This document shows positions 21,322-32,085 of a stretch of DNA of 64,000 bases, one piece after another. Positions within the stretch are counted from its first letter, which is position 1; each line of letters opens with the position of its first letter. This DNA comes from Bufo bufo. Its lineage: Eukaryota; Chordata; Amphibia; Anura; Bufonidae. The stretch covers positions 117,362,378 through 117,426,377 of the forward strand of contig NC_053397.1 in NCBI RefSeq assembly GCF_905171765.1, in the 5' to 3' direction. Made by a program: the position numbers and the translations under genes. The notes under the pieces are model-generated. The model ran no database searches and had not been told where the DNA came from. It saw nothing but the letters and a program-made list of their open reading frames with translations.

Positions 21322-21455
21322 CTCATGTTCTGAGGTGTGTGTTATGAGGATCTGCAGCATACTGTATGAGGTGTGTTAAGAGGTTCTGCAGCAGCTGAGG
21401 TGTGTATTATGAGGTTCTGCAGCAGCTAAGGTGTTTTTTTAGGATGCTCTGCAGC
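21322..21455 (+). repeat. Minisatellite, about 38-bp unit
   Basis: Three to four degenerate copies of a unit with gaggtgtgt...atgagg and tctgcagcag. Confidence 0.7.
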
Positions 21456-21499
21456 AGCGGATTCTGCCCCAATGTAAAATGTGCTGTCATTTATTGCAT

Positions 21500-21645
21500 T
21501 TGGGTGTATATATAATGTGTATACTGCACTGCTGTGTGTATAAGGTGCATACTAGACTGCAGTGTATGTGTATAATATGCATACTGCAGAGCTGTGTGTG
21601 TACATTGTGAGTGCAGTAGAGCTGTGTGCCTGTATAATGTTATGC
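21500..21645 (+). repeat. Minisatellite, about 37-bp unit
   Basis: Degenerate copies of a unit like gctgtgtgtgtataatgtgc and atactgcag. Confidence 0.65.
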
Positions 21646-21649
21646 TCAT

Positions 21650-22603
21650 AGAGAGTACATTTTTTTTTTTTATAATTTAGCAGAAGCCTGGCGAGACACC
21701 GCAGAGCAATGATAAGAAACCCATTTAGACCTCATGCACACAACCAAATTTTGCATCCTTGTCCAATCCACATTTTTTATATCATATATTTTAAAAAGGG
21801 GAATTTAAAGGACTGCTAAACATTGAAAAACAGGATGAAATAAGCAAAGTAAAGTTTGTCTTCATAGACATCTGCAAGCTGTTACAGAAAACTATTTGAG
21901 AAATGGTGTAAGATGACCACAACATAATGGGCACTGAAATGCCATATATTTTGAAAAAAATCGCAATCTTATAATCTTTATGTTGTGCGGTGTGCTGTTC
22001 ATTAAGTTCTGCAAATACCTGATGTGTTAGAATGCTCACTCCATGGAGTAATTTCCGGAATTTGGCCTCTTCTCGGACGTTCCATTTATTATTTCGGCCC
22101 AGAGCCGCAACAGTTGTTAGCACAAGCTACGTAAATCACTACATTGGGCCTCAAATGTACATGGTCCTCCTTTATTCCAGAGCCCTGTTGTATGTCCAGG
22201 CAAAAGATTAGGGCCACATGTAGGGTGTTTCTTAAACCAGAAAGCACAGCATAATAATAATAGGGCTTACTTTACACACTGTCATGTGCGAAGCACAACA
22301 TATTGCCTATGCGTGTCTGTGGAAAAACTGCAATTTTCACTGCTGCTGTGTATTATTTTTGCAAAACACCTGTGGGTTCAAAATGCTCACCACACCCCCT
22401 TTGTAAATTCTGTGAAGGATGTGATTTCTAAAATAGGTTCACTTCTTGCTGGTTCCCTTTTTTTTTTTTCACGTCAAAGCCTCTTCATTTGTCGGCCAGT
22501 GCTGTATAAATTACCAAACTAGGCATCAAATGCATATGGTGTTTGTTCTCTTCGAAACCCCGCATGTGCCCAAACAGCAGTTTTTGACCACATAGAGGAT
22601 ATA
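21650..22603. other. Non-coding, probable old repeats, no gene seen
   Basis: Includes acctcatgcacacaac at 21729, similar to the end of the composite element at 8091, and T-rich stretches at about 22458-22470. No frame, structured RNA or clean terminal repeats were recognised. Confidence 0.4.
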
Positions 22604-22605
22604 TA

Positions 22606-24197
22606 CACTGCTCAAAAAAATAAAGGGAACACTTAAACAACACAATGTAACTCCAAGTCAATCACACTTCTGTGAAATCAAACTGTCCACTTAGGAAGCA
22701 ACACTGAGTGACAATCAATTTCACATGCTGTTGTGCAAATGGTATAGACAACAGGTGGAAATTATAGGCAATTATCAAGACACCCCCAATAAAGGAATGG
22801 TTCTGCAGGTGGTGATCACAGACCACTTCTCAGTTCCTATGCTTCCTGGCTGATGTTTTGGTCACTTTTGAATGCTGGCGGTGCTTTCACTCTAGTGGTA
22901 GCATGAGACGGAGTCTACAACCCACACAAGTGACGCAGGTAGTGCAGCTTATCCAGGATGGCACATCAATGCGAGCTGTGGCAAGAAGGTTTGCTGTGTC
23001 TGTCAGCGTAGTGTCCAGAGCATGGAGGCACTACCAGGAGACAGGCCAGTACATCAGGAGACGTGGAGGAGGCCGTAGGAGGGCAACAACCCAGCAGCAG
23101 GACCGTTACCTCCGCCTTTGTGCCAGGAGGAACAGGAGGAGCACTGCCAGAGCCCTGCAAAATGATCTCCAGCAGGCCACAAATGTGCATGTGTCTGCTC
23201 AAACGGTCAGAAACAGACTCCATGAGGGTGATATGAGGGCCCGACGTCCACAGGTGGGGGGTTGTGCTTACAGCCCAACACCGTGCAGGACGTTTGGCAT
23301 TTGCCAGAGAACACCAAGATTGGCAAATTCGCCACTGGCGCCCTGTGCTCTTCACACATGAAAGCAGGTTCACACTGAGCACATGTGACAGACGTGACAG
23401 TGTCTGGAGACGCCGTGGAGAACGTTCTGCTGCCTGCAACATCCTCCAGCAATGCCAGCATGACCGTTTTGGCATTGGGTCAGTAATGGTGTGGGGTGGC
23501 ATTTCTTTGGAGGGCCGCACAGCCCTCCATGTGCTCGCCAGAGGTAGCCTGACTGCCATTAGGTACCGAGATGAGATCCTCAGACCCCTTGTGAGACCAT
23601 ATGCTGGTGCGGTTGGCCCTGGGTTCCTCCTAATGCAAGACAATGCTAGACCTCATGTGGCTGGAGTGTGTCAGCAGTTCCTGCAAGATGAAGGCATTGA
23701 TGCTATGGACTGGCCTGCCCATTCCCCAGAACTGAATCCAATTGAGCACATCTGGGACATCATGTCTCGCTCTATCCACCAACGTCACGTTGCACCACAG
23801 ACTGTCCAGGAGTTGGCAGATGCTTTAGTCCAGGTCTGGGAGGAGATCCCTCAGGAGACCATCCGCCACCTCATCAGGAGCATGCACAGGCGTTGTAGGG
23901 AGGTCATACAGGCACGTGGAGGCCACACACACTACTGAGCCTCATTTTGACTTGTTTTAAGGACATTACATCAAAGTTGGATCAGCCTGTAGTGTGTTTT
24001 TCCACTTTAATTGTGAGTGTGACTCCAAAACCAGACCTCCATGGGTTAAAAATTTAGATTTCCATTTTTTTATTTTTGTGTGATTTTGTTGTCAGCACAT
24101 TCAACTATGTAAAGAACAAAGTATTTCAGAAGAATATTTAATTAACTCAGATCTAGGATGTGTTATTTTTGTGTTCCCTTTATTTTTTTGAGCAGTG
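22606..24197 (+). mobile_element. Tc1-like transposon, family A, copy 2
   Basis: 1592 bp, flanked by TA (22604-22605 and 24198-24199), with the same inverted repeats (gctcaaaaaaataaaggg) and transposase as the element at 4896-6477, in plus orientation. Close similarity over the whole length. Confidence 0.93.
22903..23938 (+). pseudogene. Tc1-family A transposase, copy 2 (broken)
   Basis: Starts [12 protein letters not shown] at 22903. The HTH region and hook are intact up to RRPQVGG. A run of six G (23256-23261) then shifts the frame, exactly where copy 1 is shifted. In the other frame the catalytic core continues to the stop at 23938: the first Asp of the usual TDES motif is His here (FTHESRF), GSVMVWGGIS is intact, the second Asp is in MQDNARPHV, and the Glu is in NPIEHIWDIM. 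The frameshift and the lost Asp each inactivate it. Confidence 0.92.
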
Positions 24198-24199
24198 TA

Positions 24200-24935
24200 G
24201 AATTGGATGAAAAATATATACAGGTAGCACTACTGCGTCAGGTCTCCAGGATGGGTGCTCTCAGCCGACGATTCACCCAATCTATAAAAATGTGCTATAT
24301 ATCAAGAAAAGGCTGGACACTCACTACTATCTGGAGAAAGTGGTACTTTATTATAAGGAAATTCGGATAAAATCAATAACCATAAACAGTAAAATAGATA
24401 AAAACACACTCATGAATTATAAAATAAATGGATAAATACATGAATAGTATGGCCAGACTTAAAATGGGACAATCCACTGCAGTAGAACTCGAAAAATATA
24501 TATGAGGAACTATTGGGAGGATCCGTCTTAAATCTGTTCTTACTGCAGTATAACCATCGATATGGTAATCACAATATAATTATTTATCACATAAAATATC
24601 TGTGCGTTTTCACAATTTTGACAATGTTCGCACAAAAATCTGTTTCCTCAATGTTCAAGTATTCTCATGATCATAGTCTTAGAACCGTACCATTCGATTT
24701 AGATATTTGATTAAGATATTCGGATCAAACTTGAATAGACTTAAAAAATCGAAATAGACAATCAACTCCACAACCAAGAAAATCTCTGTAGTTATCCTCT
24801 ATACCAGTGGTGCCCAACCATTTTTCGTCTGAGGGCCGCACTAGACTTGGTATAAATTTCGCGGGCCGGAACCAGGTAGGTTTGCCAGAAAGAAATGCAA
24901 ACGCTGTGAAGGGGCACGTGTGAGCATTACTAAGT
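24200..24935. other. Non-coding AT-rich segment, no gene seen
   Basis: Nothing recognised up to 24805. From 24806 ccagtggtgcccaaccattt and gagggccgca look like the start of a hAT (Charlie-like) non-autonomous element, but I see no matching right end. Confidence 0.4.
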
Positions 24936-25222
24936 AGAGGGCACATATCTGGCTTAACTACTGTGAGGAGGGCACATATCAGGGCATAACTACTGTAAGG
25001 AGGGCACATATCTGGGCATAACTACTGTGAAGAGGGCACATATCTGGGCATAACTACTGTGAAGAGGGCACATATATGGGCATAACTACTGTGAAGAGGG
25101 CACATATCTGGGCATAACTACTGTGAAGAGAGCACATATCTGGGCATAACTACTGCGAAGAGGGCACATATCTGGGCATAACTACTGTGAAGAGGGCACA
25201 TATCTGGGCATAACTGACTGTG
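24936..25222 (+). repeat. 32-bp minisatellite
   Basis: About nine copies of a unit built from gagggcacatatctgggcat plus aactactgtgaa. The last copies are almost identical, which suggests recent expansion. Confidence 0.92.
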
Positions 25223-25505
25223 CATCCCACATATTGAATGGAACATACTTGACACTGTATGCAATATATGACATGAGTAGATGAAGAATTAATAAATGTT
25301 TTTATACCAAATATTTATTGCTTGTGGATTGGATTACTTTAGTTTTTCGCATATATTTACACAATCCACACCATGCGTTACCGCATGCATAGCCACCTGT
25401 GGTATCTAGCCATGTATTATTACTTCTTGTGTTTTTGGGAAACATGCTAGGTGCCACCATGTTGCCTATGTGCCACCATTTGTATCTGATAACATGGACA
25501 TAATC
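25223..25505. other. Non-coding, no feature seen
   Basis: AT-rich sequence between the minisatellite and the presumed LTR. Nothing recognised. Confidence 0.4.
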
Positions 25506-25739
25506 TGTTGTTCACAGAGTCCACTGTCCAATACTGCTATAGACCCCCCCTTATCTGAGGGTCTAATAGTGATATTAGGTGTTCTGCCACCCTCACATAT
25601 TGACATTAGAATGAGTTGACAGGCAGCTAAACTCTTTCCTAACAATGCACTGAGGTAGACGCTGGGGCTCCTTTACAGCTTTTATTGAAAGGATCAGTGT
25701 AAAACTACAGAAAGAAAATAGCAATGAGGCAAATATATA

Positions 25740-27339
25740 CAGTATCTCACAAAAGTGAGTACACCCCTCACATTTTTGTAAATATTTTATTACATCTTTT
25801 CATGGGACAACACTGAAGATCTGACCCTTTGATACAATGTAAAGTAGTCAGTGTACAGCTTGTATAACTGTAAATTTTGTGTGCCCTCAAAATAACTCAA
25901 ACCAAACTCAAAGTGAGTACACCCCTATGTGAAAATGGCCAAATTGTGCCCAAACTGTCAATATTTTCTGTGGCCACCATTATTTTCCAGCACTGCCTTA
26001 ACTCTCTTGGGCATAGAGTTCACTAGAGCTTCACAGGTTGCCACTGGAATCCTCTTCCACTCATCCATGATGACATCACGGAGCTGGGGAATGTTAGACA
26101 CCTTGCGCTCCTCCACCTTCCGTTTGAGGATGCCCCACAGATGCTTAATAGGGTTTAGGTCGGGAGACATGCTTAGCCAGTCTAGCACCTTTACCCTCAG
26201 TTTCTTTAGCAAGGCAGTGGTCGTCTTGGAGCTGTGTTTGGGGTCGTTATCATGTAGGAATACTGCCCTGTGGCCCAATTTCCAAAGGGAGGGGATCATG
26301 GTCTGCTTTAGTATGTCAAAGTACTTGTTGGCATTCATGGTTCCCTCATTGAACTGTAGCTCCCCACAGCCAGCAGCACTCATGCAGCCCCAAACCATGA
26401 CAGTCCCACCACCATGCTTGACTGTAGGTAAGACACACTTGTCTTTGTACTGCTCACCTGGTTGTCGCCACACACGCTTGACACCATCTGAACCAAATAA
26501 GTTTATCTTGGTCTCATCAGACGACAGGACATGGTTCCAGTAATCCATGTCTTTAGTCTGCTTGCCTTCAGCAAACTGTTTGCAGGCTTTCTTGTGCATC
26601 ATCTTTAGAAGAGACTTCCTTCTAGGATGACAGCCATGCAGACCAATTTGATGCGGTGTGCGGCGTATGGTCTGAGCACTGACATGCTGACCCAACACCC
26701 CTTTAATCTCTGCAGAAATGCTGGCAGCACTCGTACATCTATTTTGAAAAGACATTCTCTGGATGTGACGCTGGGCATGTGCACTCAACTTCTTTGGTCG
26801 ACCATTGTGAGGCCTGTTCTGAGTGAAACATGTCTTGTTAAACCGCTGTATGGTCTTGGCCACCGTGCTGTGGCTCATTTTCAGGGTGTTGGCTATCTTC
26901 TTATAGACTAGGCCATCTTTATGTTTTTTTTTTTTTTTTTGTTTTTTAGATCCTCAGAGATTTCTTTGCCATGAGGTGCCATGTTGAACTTCCATTGACC
27001 AGTATGAGAGTGATAACACCAAATTGAACACAACATTCACACCTCAGACCTTGTAACACTAACGACTCGCATGACACCGGGGAGGGAAAATGGCCAATCG
27101 GGCACAATTTGGCCATTTTCACTTAGGGGTGTACTCACTTTTGATGCCAGTGGTTTCGACATTAATGGCTGTATGTTGAGTTATTTTGAGGGCACACCAA
27201 ATTTACAATGTTATACCAGCTTTACCCTGACTACTTTTACATTGTATCAAAGTGTAATATCTTCAGTGTTGTCCCATGAAAAGATATAATAAAATATTGA
27301 CCAAAATTTGAGGGGCATACTCACTTTTGTGAGATACTG
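25740..27339 (-). mobile_element. Tc1-like transposon, family C
   Basis: 1600 bp with ends cagtatctcacaaaagtgag and its inverse, flanked by TA (25738-25739 and 27340-27341). Carries a transposase on the minus strand. Inserted in the BEL/Pao LTR. Confidence 0.93.
25958..26982 (-). pseudogene. Tc1-family C transposase (broken)
   Basis: Starts MAPHGKEISEDLKN at 26982. A run of 16 T on the plus strand (26925-26940; poly-A in the gene) shifts the frame after about 15 residues. The following 306 residues from 26878 are open. They include the HTH (MSHSTVAKTIQRF), the GRPKKL hook, SSDETKINLFG with the first Asp, HDNDPKHSSK with the second Asp, and the end GGHRKY. The third catalytic residue is altered: the motif reads NPIKHLW with Lys instead of Glu. 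It has normal family length but is catalytically dead. Confidence 0.92.
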
Positions 27340-27904
27340 TACATATCACAGTATAAATGACATGGCATAGCAAGAGCATATGTAATATACAAACATATTG
27401 AAATACATATGGGGATGAATAACATAAAGGCCACATGTGGCATATGAGAGCAAGATGGCTAACTAACCATGAGGAAAGCTGAGCACATAGTAGTAACATG
27501 GGAACAGCTAAAGGCCAGTGGATGCAGAGATAACCCATTGTGGGATGATAAGAATGGTAAGTAGGACTCATCGACTGTGCTATGGTTGAGGTTAAACAGC
27601 AGGATGAATCTAAATGGTGGAGAGAGACAGACAGCATGTCTGGCTTCCTTGAGGACAAGATGGCTACTGCTAGAAGAAGGGTCAGGACACAGGGGCCGAT
27701 GGGAAACTAAGGTGGCTGTAAAGGCCAAACCTATGAGAGCTCAGAAGGAGCTAATTACAGATATAGGAAGTGGTATAAAACAGGCTGTATTGTGACAGTA
27801 GATGGGGCTGTTTGCAAAGTAATTAGCAAGGGGTAATACATTACAATAGGGAACATGACAATGCACACAATAAAACAGATATTACTGCTTGCAAAGACAT
27901 GACA

Positions 27905-27914
27905 CTCCCCACCT
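27905..27914 (-). promoter_or_regulatory. Polypurine tract of the BEL/Pao element
   Basis: Minus strand aggtggggag immediately before the LTR start TGTCATG. It would prime plus-strand DNA synthesis. Confidence 0.55.
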
Positions 27915-28019
27915 GGTATCTAGGTATACCACATATAAACTTAAACTAAGAGAGCAACAAGATAAGTTCTTAAATGGGTCTGAGAAACAGCTTTCCGCCT
28001 TGCTTGGGAATCTTGACCT

Positions 28020-28680
28020 CTATTTTTTTTTTTTTACTTTCCCTTCTTGGCTTGGGAATGCTTCAGTCACCAATCCTAAAGGCCACTCTTTCCTGTTTGA
28101 CTGGGTGTCTTTTACCAAAACAATATTTCCAGGCTCTATGTTAGGTTTACTGGCCTGCCATTTGTCTCTTGTCTGTAAAGTGGAAATGTACTGCTTTCTC
28201 CATTTATCCCAGAAAAGATCTGTTAGTATTTGAACCCTCCTCCATTGGGATTTATACATGTCTTTGGCAGTAAACTCACCAGAAGGAACTGTAGTGGCAT
28301 AAATTTTCTGGGTGAGAAGAGTGGAAGGAATAAGCAAAAGTGGATCATTAGATATGGAAGTCAGTGGTCTGGCATTTACTATGGCTACTACCTCAGCCAT
28401 GAAGGTTGTGAGAGTCTCATGTGTGAGCCTTGAAGTGCTGAACTGCAGAAAAATAGAATCAAGAATTCTGTGGGCAATACCGATCTTGCACCTCCTATGT
28501 GAGGTGGGTTAAATGTCCATGTGCAACTTTGTTCAGAAAGGTGTCTCTACCTGGTTGACATCAAGGTTTTAAAGAATGTTCAGTTCATTTCAAGCTCCAA
28601 CAAAGTTGGTTCCCCTATCGGAGCGGATATGAGGGCATTTATGAAACTGGATGTGTCAAATGACTCAAAAACTTCTATAT
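28020..28680 (-). pseudogene. BEL/Pao integrase core end and C-terminal domain
   Basis: On the minus strand at about 28640-28590 one reads IRSDRGTNFVGA, the second catalytic Asp block of the integrase. A frameshifted stretch follows, then the open frame 28400-28020: VVAIVNARPLT, LFWDKWRKQYISTLQTRDKW, PGNIVLVKD, and WPLGLV, the standard C-terminal signature of Pao integrases. It ends in a poly-Lys run (t-rich 28023-28033). The integrase inserts the cDNA into the genome in functional relatives. Confidence 0.85.
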
Positions 28681-29015
28681 GGCTCTATTCACACGAACGT
28701 GTGCTGCCCGTTGCCGTATTGCGGACCGTATTTACGGATCCGCAATACACTGGCACCGTTCCGTGTGCATTCCTCATCACTGATACGGACCCATTCACTT
28801 CACTACGGAGTGCTTCCTGGGGTTCTGTTCTGTGCCTCGGCACCGCAAAAAGATAGGACATGCTCTATCTTTTTACAGAACGGAGAGATCACGGACCCAT
28901 TCAAGTGAATGGGTCCACCATCCCCATTCGGTTGGGCCACGGTCGGTGCCCGTGCATTGCGGACCGCAATTTGCGGTCCACAGCACGGGCTTCACACGGT
29001 CGTGTAAACGAGCCC
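28681..29015. mobile_element. Harbinger-type MITE
   Basis: 335 bp with imperfect ends ggctctattcacacgaacgt and, inverted at the right, gggctcgtttacacgaccgt. The interior is rich in cggaccg/attgcgg words. No clean 3-bp duplication is seen. Same general type as 42937-43226. Lies in the BEL/Pao integrase. Confidence 0.7.
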
Positions 29016-30352
29016 TAATACACATGCAAGTGAATATGACAGCCCAACTCTTGCTGTTAGCGTGACCTCCTCTTGTGTCGTGTGGTAACAGATCAGGGAC
29101 CAAACACATCAAGACCCACATTAGTGAAGGAAGGTTCTGTACTTAAACGGTCCGCAGAAAGGTTAGCCATTTTTTTGTAATTGGCATATACTACAGAGTT
29201 TCCGGCAGATGATACATTTATAGATGACTTTACTTACAAGTCTCTTGGCTCCTATTATTCAGAATCCGGCTGCATGCAGAGCTCCTTCAGTGATCAAGCA
29301 TCCTTGAAATGCGTCCTCCAACCCTCAACATTACATTTGAATCTATGAACGGGTCAATCTTCTTGAGGGCACTGTCTTTAGGGACATTCTTTTGATTTTG
29401 GAGGGACAGAGAGTATGTCTTGTGGCAGTAGTGCCAACCTTTGCACTTCCCTGACCCTGATAGTGTGGCTCTGAAGGATCGAACTATGTGAATCAAGCAA
29501 GCCAAGGCTCTGTGTAACGTTCTCCCTGTGGAGAATCCGTAGAAGTGGCTGGAGCCAAGATGTCTTTTGGTAACTGTTGTGCTAAGTACAGAGACCTGAG
29601 GACGAATCTCGTTATCAGATTCAGGCTCCAGTAGTTCATACGTGTGATACTCGAAAGTGGTAGGTACTGGTTTGTACAGGAATTCTGACCAAGTGAGCCA
29701 GGTAGTGTCTTTAAGGTGCGATGCAGGTACTCCCCTCGTTGCATGATCTGCAGGATTGTGATTATTTGGTACGTAGCACCACTTTGAGGGTTGTGAAGAT
29801 CTCCTAATCCTGAACTCTCTGATGTTGGGAAGATGGGGTCACTGTGTTTTGAAAGTCAGCTGTGTAACCCAGCTATTTGTCTAATCCTTGTAAAATCCCT
29901 GTTCCATTATATTCAGGAAGGTTTTTTCATCTGTTCAGTGGCCTATTCTTTGATCTTCCTGTGAAAGACAGTGCACCCTAGGTGATCCCTGTCACATAAG
30001 CAGTCTCTGGTGTAACTACCTTTCATGACAATTGGATGTAGAGAGATGGCAAGTTTCTCCTTTACAAGGAATTTGTTAGGACAAGGTTGGAAAAGGGATG
30101 GATGTCCGCTCTCCAGTGTGTTTTGTAGAAAGAGTTCACAGTGTTCGGCTTGTGGACGTTTCCTAGGCAAACTTCTCACCTTGTGGACTCTGATGATATC
30201 TCTCCCGAGCAGGAGGACTATCTTGGCTTGGGGATCAAGTGCAGGGATGAGATGTGCTATGCATTTCAAGTGTCCATGGTGGAATGCTGCCTCTGGTGTG
30301 GGAATTGATCTGTTGTCAAACAGGTTGCTGATAAATTCTGTATGGTGATAAC

Positions 30353-31938
30353 TAGGGTTGTTGCGGGTATCGAAATTTCGATACCCAATCGATACTTTTG
30401 TCCCGGTATCGATACGATACCGGGATTTCCGTTTTTTCGATACTGGGCTGCGCTTCTGCGCAGTCTAGTATCTCTGAACATGAGCGCGCTGCTATCGGCG
30501 CGCTCATGTTCTCTCTCAGCAGCACGGGGAGAAGGAAGCTGTCCTCCCTCCCCCTGTGCTGCTGCCGCTGCCACCAATGAGAAGAGAGGGGCGGAGGAGG
30601 GGCGGCAATGAGAAGAGAGGGGGTGGAGGAGGGGCGGCAATGAGAAGAGAGGGGCGGAGGAGGGGCGGCAATGAGAAGAGAGGGGCGGAGGAGGGGCGGC
30701 AATGAGAAGAGAGGGGGTGGAGGAGGGGCGGCAATGAGAAGAGAGGGGCGGAGGAGGGGCGGGCGCACTGCGCCACCAATGATAGGATTACTATCGGAGC
30801 GATGGGAGGAGACATCAGCTTCACTAGTGGGCGTTCCTTTTCCCTGCGCTGCGATTGGACAGCGCTACAGCCAGGGAGAAGGAACGCCCACTAGTGAAGC
30901 TGATGTCTCCTCCCATCGCTCCGATAGTAATCCGCAGCATGTGGAGCAGGAGAGGAGACAGTAATGGGGCACTGCGGGCGAACGGAGCGGCGCCCAGGAC
31001 TAAATGGTGAGTGCTGAGACATCGCTGGGCGCCGCTCTGTGTGGCCTAATAGTGAAAGTCTGGACTTATATACAGTAGTCAGTCTTTAACACATACAGGA
31101 GGCGGGTGCCGGCAGCAGAATCGCATTGCCGGCACCCTGCCCCTGACAGGGAGCTGCGATCAGCGGCAGTTAACTGCCGCTGATCTGCTAGTACCCGCCT
31201 CCTGTATAAAGGGGTAAAATCATTGGTGGTGCAGTGTGCCCCCCCCCCTCAATCCCCCCATCCCATTAAAATCATTGGTGGCACAGTGCGCCGGCCCCTC
31301 TCAACCCTCCAGTATTAAAATCATTGGTGGCAGTGGCCACAGGGACCTCTCCACTCCCCCTCATTGGTGGTGCAGTGGCAGCTTCTGATCGGAGCCCCAG
31401 CTGTGTAAGCCTGGGGCTCCGATCGGTTACCATGGCAGCCAGGACGCTACAGAAGCCCTGGTTGCCATGGTAACATCCCTGATGCTGTGTGCACAAAGCA
31501 CAGAGCAGCAGGGACAGTGTGGAGTCCTATTTACCCTGATAGAGATCTATCAGGGTGAATAGGAAAAGGGATGAAAGATCCCAGGTTCTAGCCCCTAAGG
31601 GGGGAAATAGTTATTAAATAAAAAGTGGAAAAAAAAAAAAACACTAAAATATGAAGTATAAATCACCCCCCTTTTCCCAATTTCACATATAAAATATATA
31701 AATAAACATATTACATCGCCACGTCAGAAAAGTCCAAACTATTAAAATATAAAAAAAAAATCTAGGTGGTGAATGCCGGAACAGAAAAAATAAAATAAAA
31801 ACTGCGCGATTCGCCATTTTTAAAAATGAGGAATGCACGTGGCTTTTTTTGTTTATTTTTTTCGCATGGTATCGAGTATCGCAATACTTTTTCATGGTAT
31901 CGAAACCGAATCAAAAATTTGGTATCGCAACAACTCTA
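30353..31938. mobile_element. hAT-type MITE with 8-bp target duplication
   Basis: 1586 bp. The ends tagggttgttgcg and its inverse are flanked by gtgataac (30345-30352 and 31939-31946). The subterminal regions are rich in 'atcgata' and 'ggtatcg'. The interior has a G-rich minisatellite, a hairpin (30785-30930, gatgtctcctcccatcgctc), and hairpins at 31092-31205, 31388-31427, 31426-31474 and 31527-31563 that match those of the MITE at 10866 in the opposite order and orientation. Inserted in the BEL/Pao protease region. Confidence 0.92.
30579..30765 (+). repeat. 32-bp purine-rich minisatellite
   Basis: About six copies of gagaagagaggggcggagga plus ggggcggcaat, inside the hAT MITE. Confidence 0.92.
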
Positions 31939-32085
31939 GTGATAACTGCATCACCAGTATCTGTCTTCCTTCTAATTTAATTTGTGTTCTTGGTAGCTCT
32001 TGTGGTGTACTACTTTGGATTTTTGTTTTGACCTCCCCTTCCTGACTTGTTTTTTGTTTTCCTGCTTTTATCTGATCAATGAGTT

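Larger units (their letters stand above)
25506..27904 (-). mobile_element. 3' LTR of the BEL/Pao element, split by a Tc1
   Basis: On the minus strand a purine-rich tract is followed by TGTCATGTCTTTGC, the LTR start (27904). A polyadenylation signal (ttcaataaaagc, minus strand) lies at about 25684. The other edge is guessed at about 25506, where the minus strand would end ctgtgaacaaca. Without the Tc1 the LTR would be about 0.8 kb. Confidence 0.5.
25506..32085 (-). mobile_element. BEL/Pao LTR retrotransposon, truncated and interrupted
   Basis: Minus-strand remnants in the order expected for BEL/Pao: protease region (32085-31939 and 30344-29943), end of RNase H with NPADHATRG (about 29753-29727), integrase N-terminal region (about 29505-29287), integrase core (28680-28580), integrase C-terminal domain (28460-28020), a polypurine tract (27914-27905), and the 3' LTR. 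Reverse transcriptase is missing between protease and RNase H, and no 5' LTR is seen. Insertions: Tc1 (25740-27339), Harbinger MITE (28681-29015), hAT MITE (30353-31938). The outer limits are estimates. Confidence 0.75.
29018..32085 (-). pseudogene. BEL/Pao protease to integrase N-terminus, reverse transcriptase lost
   Basis: From right to left on the minus strand: QSSTPQELP.TQIKLEGR (about 32030-31975), then after the hAT MITE the aspartic protease downstream region LIPALDPQAKIVLLLGRDIIRVHKVR (30252-30175) and RPSLF.PCPN-like residues (about 30100). There is a gap with no RT at about 29940-29800, then WCYVPNNHNPADHATRG (about 29778-29727), the hallmark between RNase H and integrase in Pao elements, and ALKKIDPFIDSN..LRVGGRI (29370-29300), the integrase N-terminal block. 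The RT deletion alone makes the element non-autonomous. Confidence 0.8.

Noticed and set aside
30266..30824. Several Pro/Leu-rich minus-strand frames
   Set aside because: They are translations of the 32-bp minisatellite in the hAT MITE.
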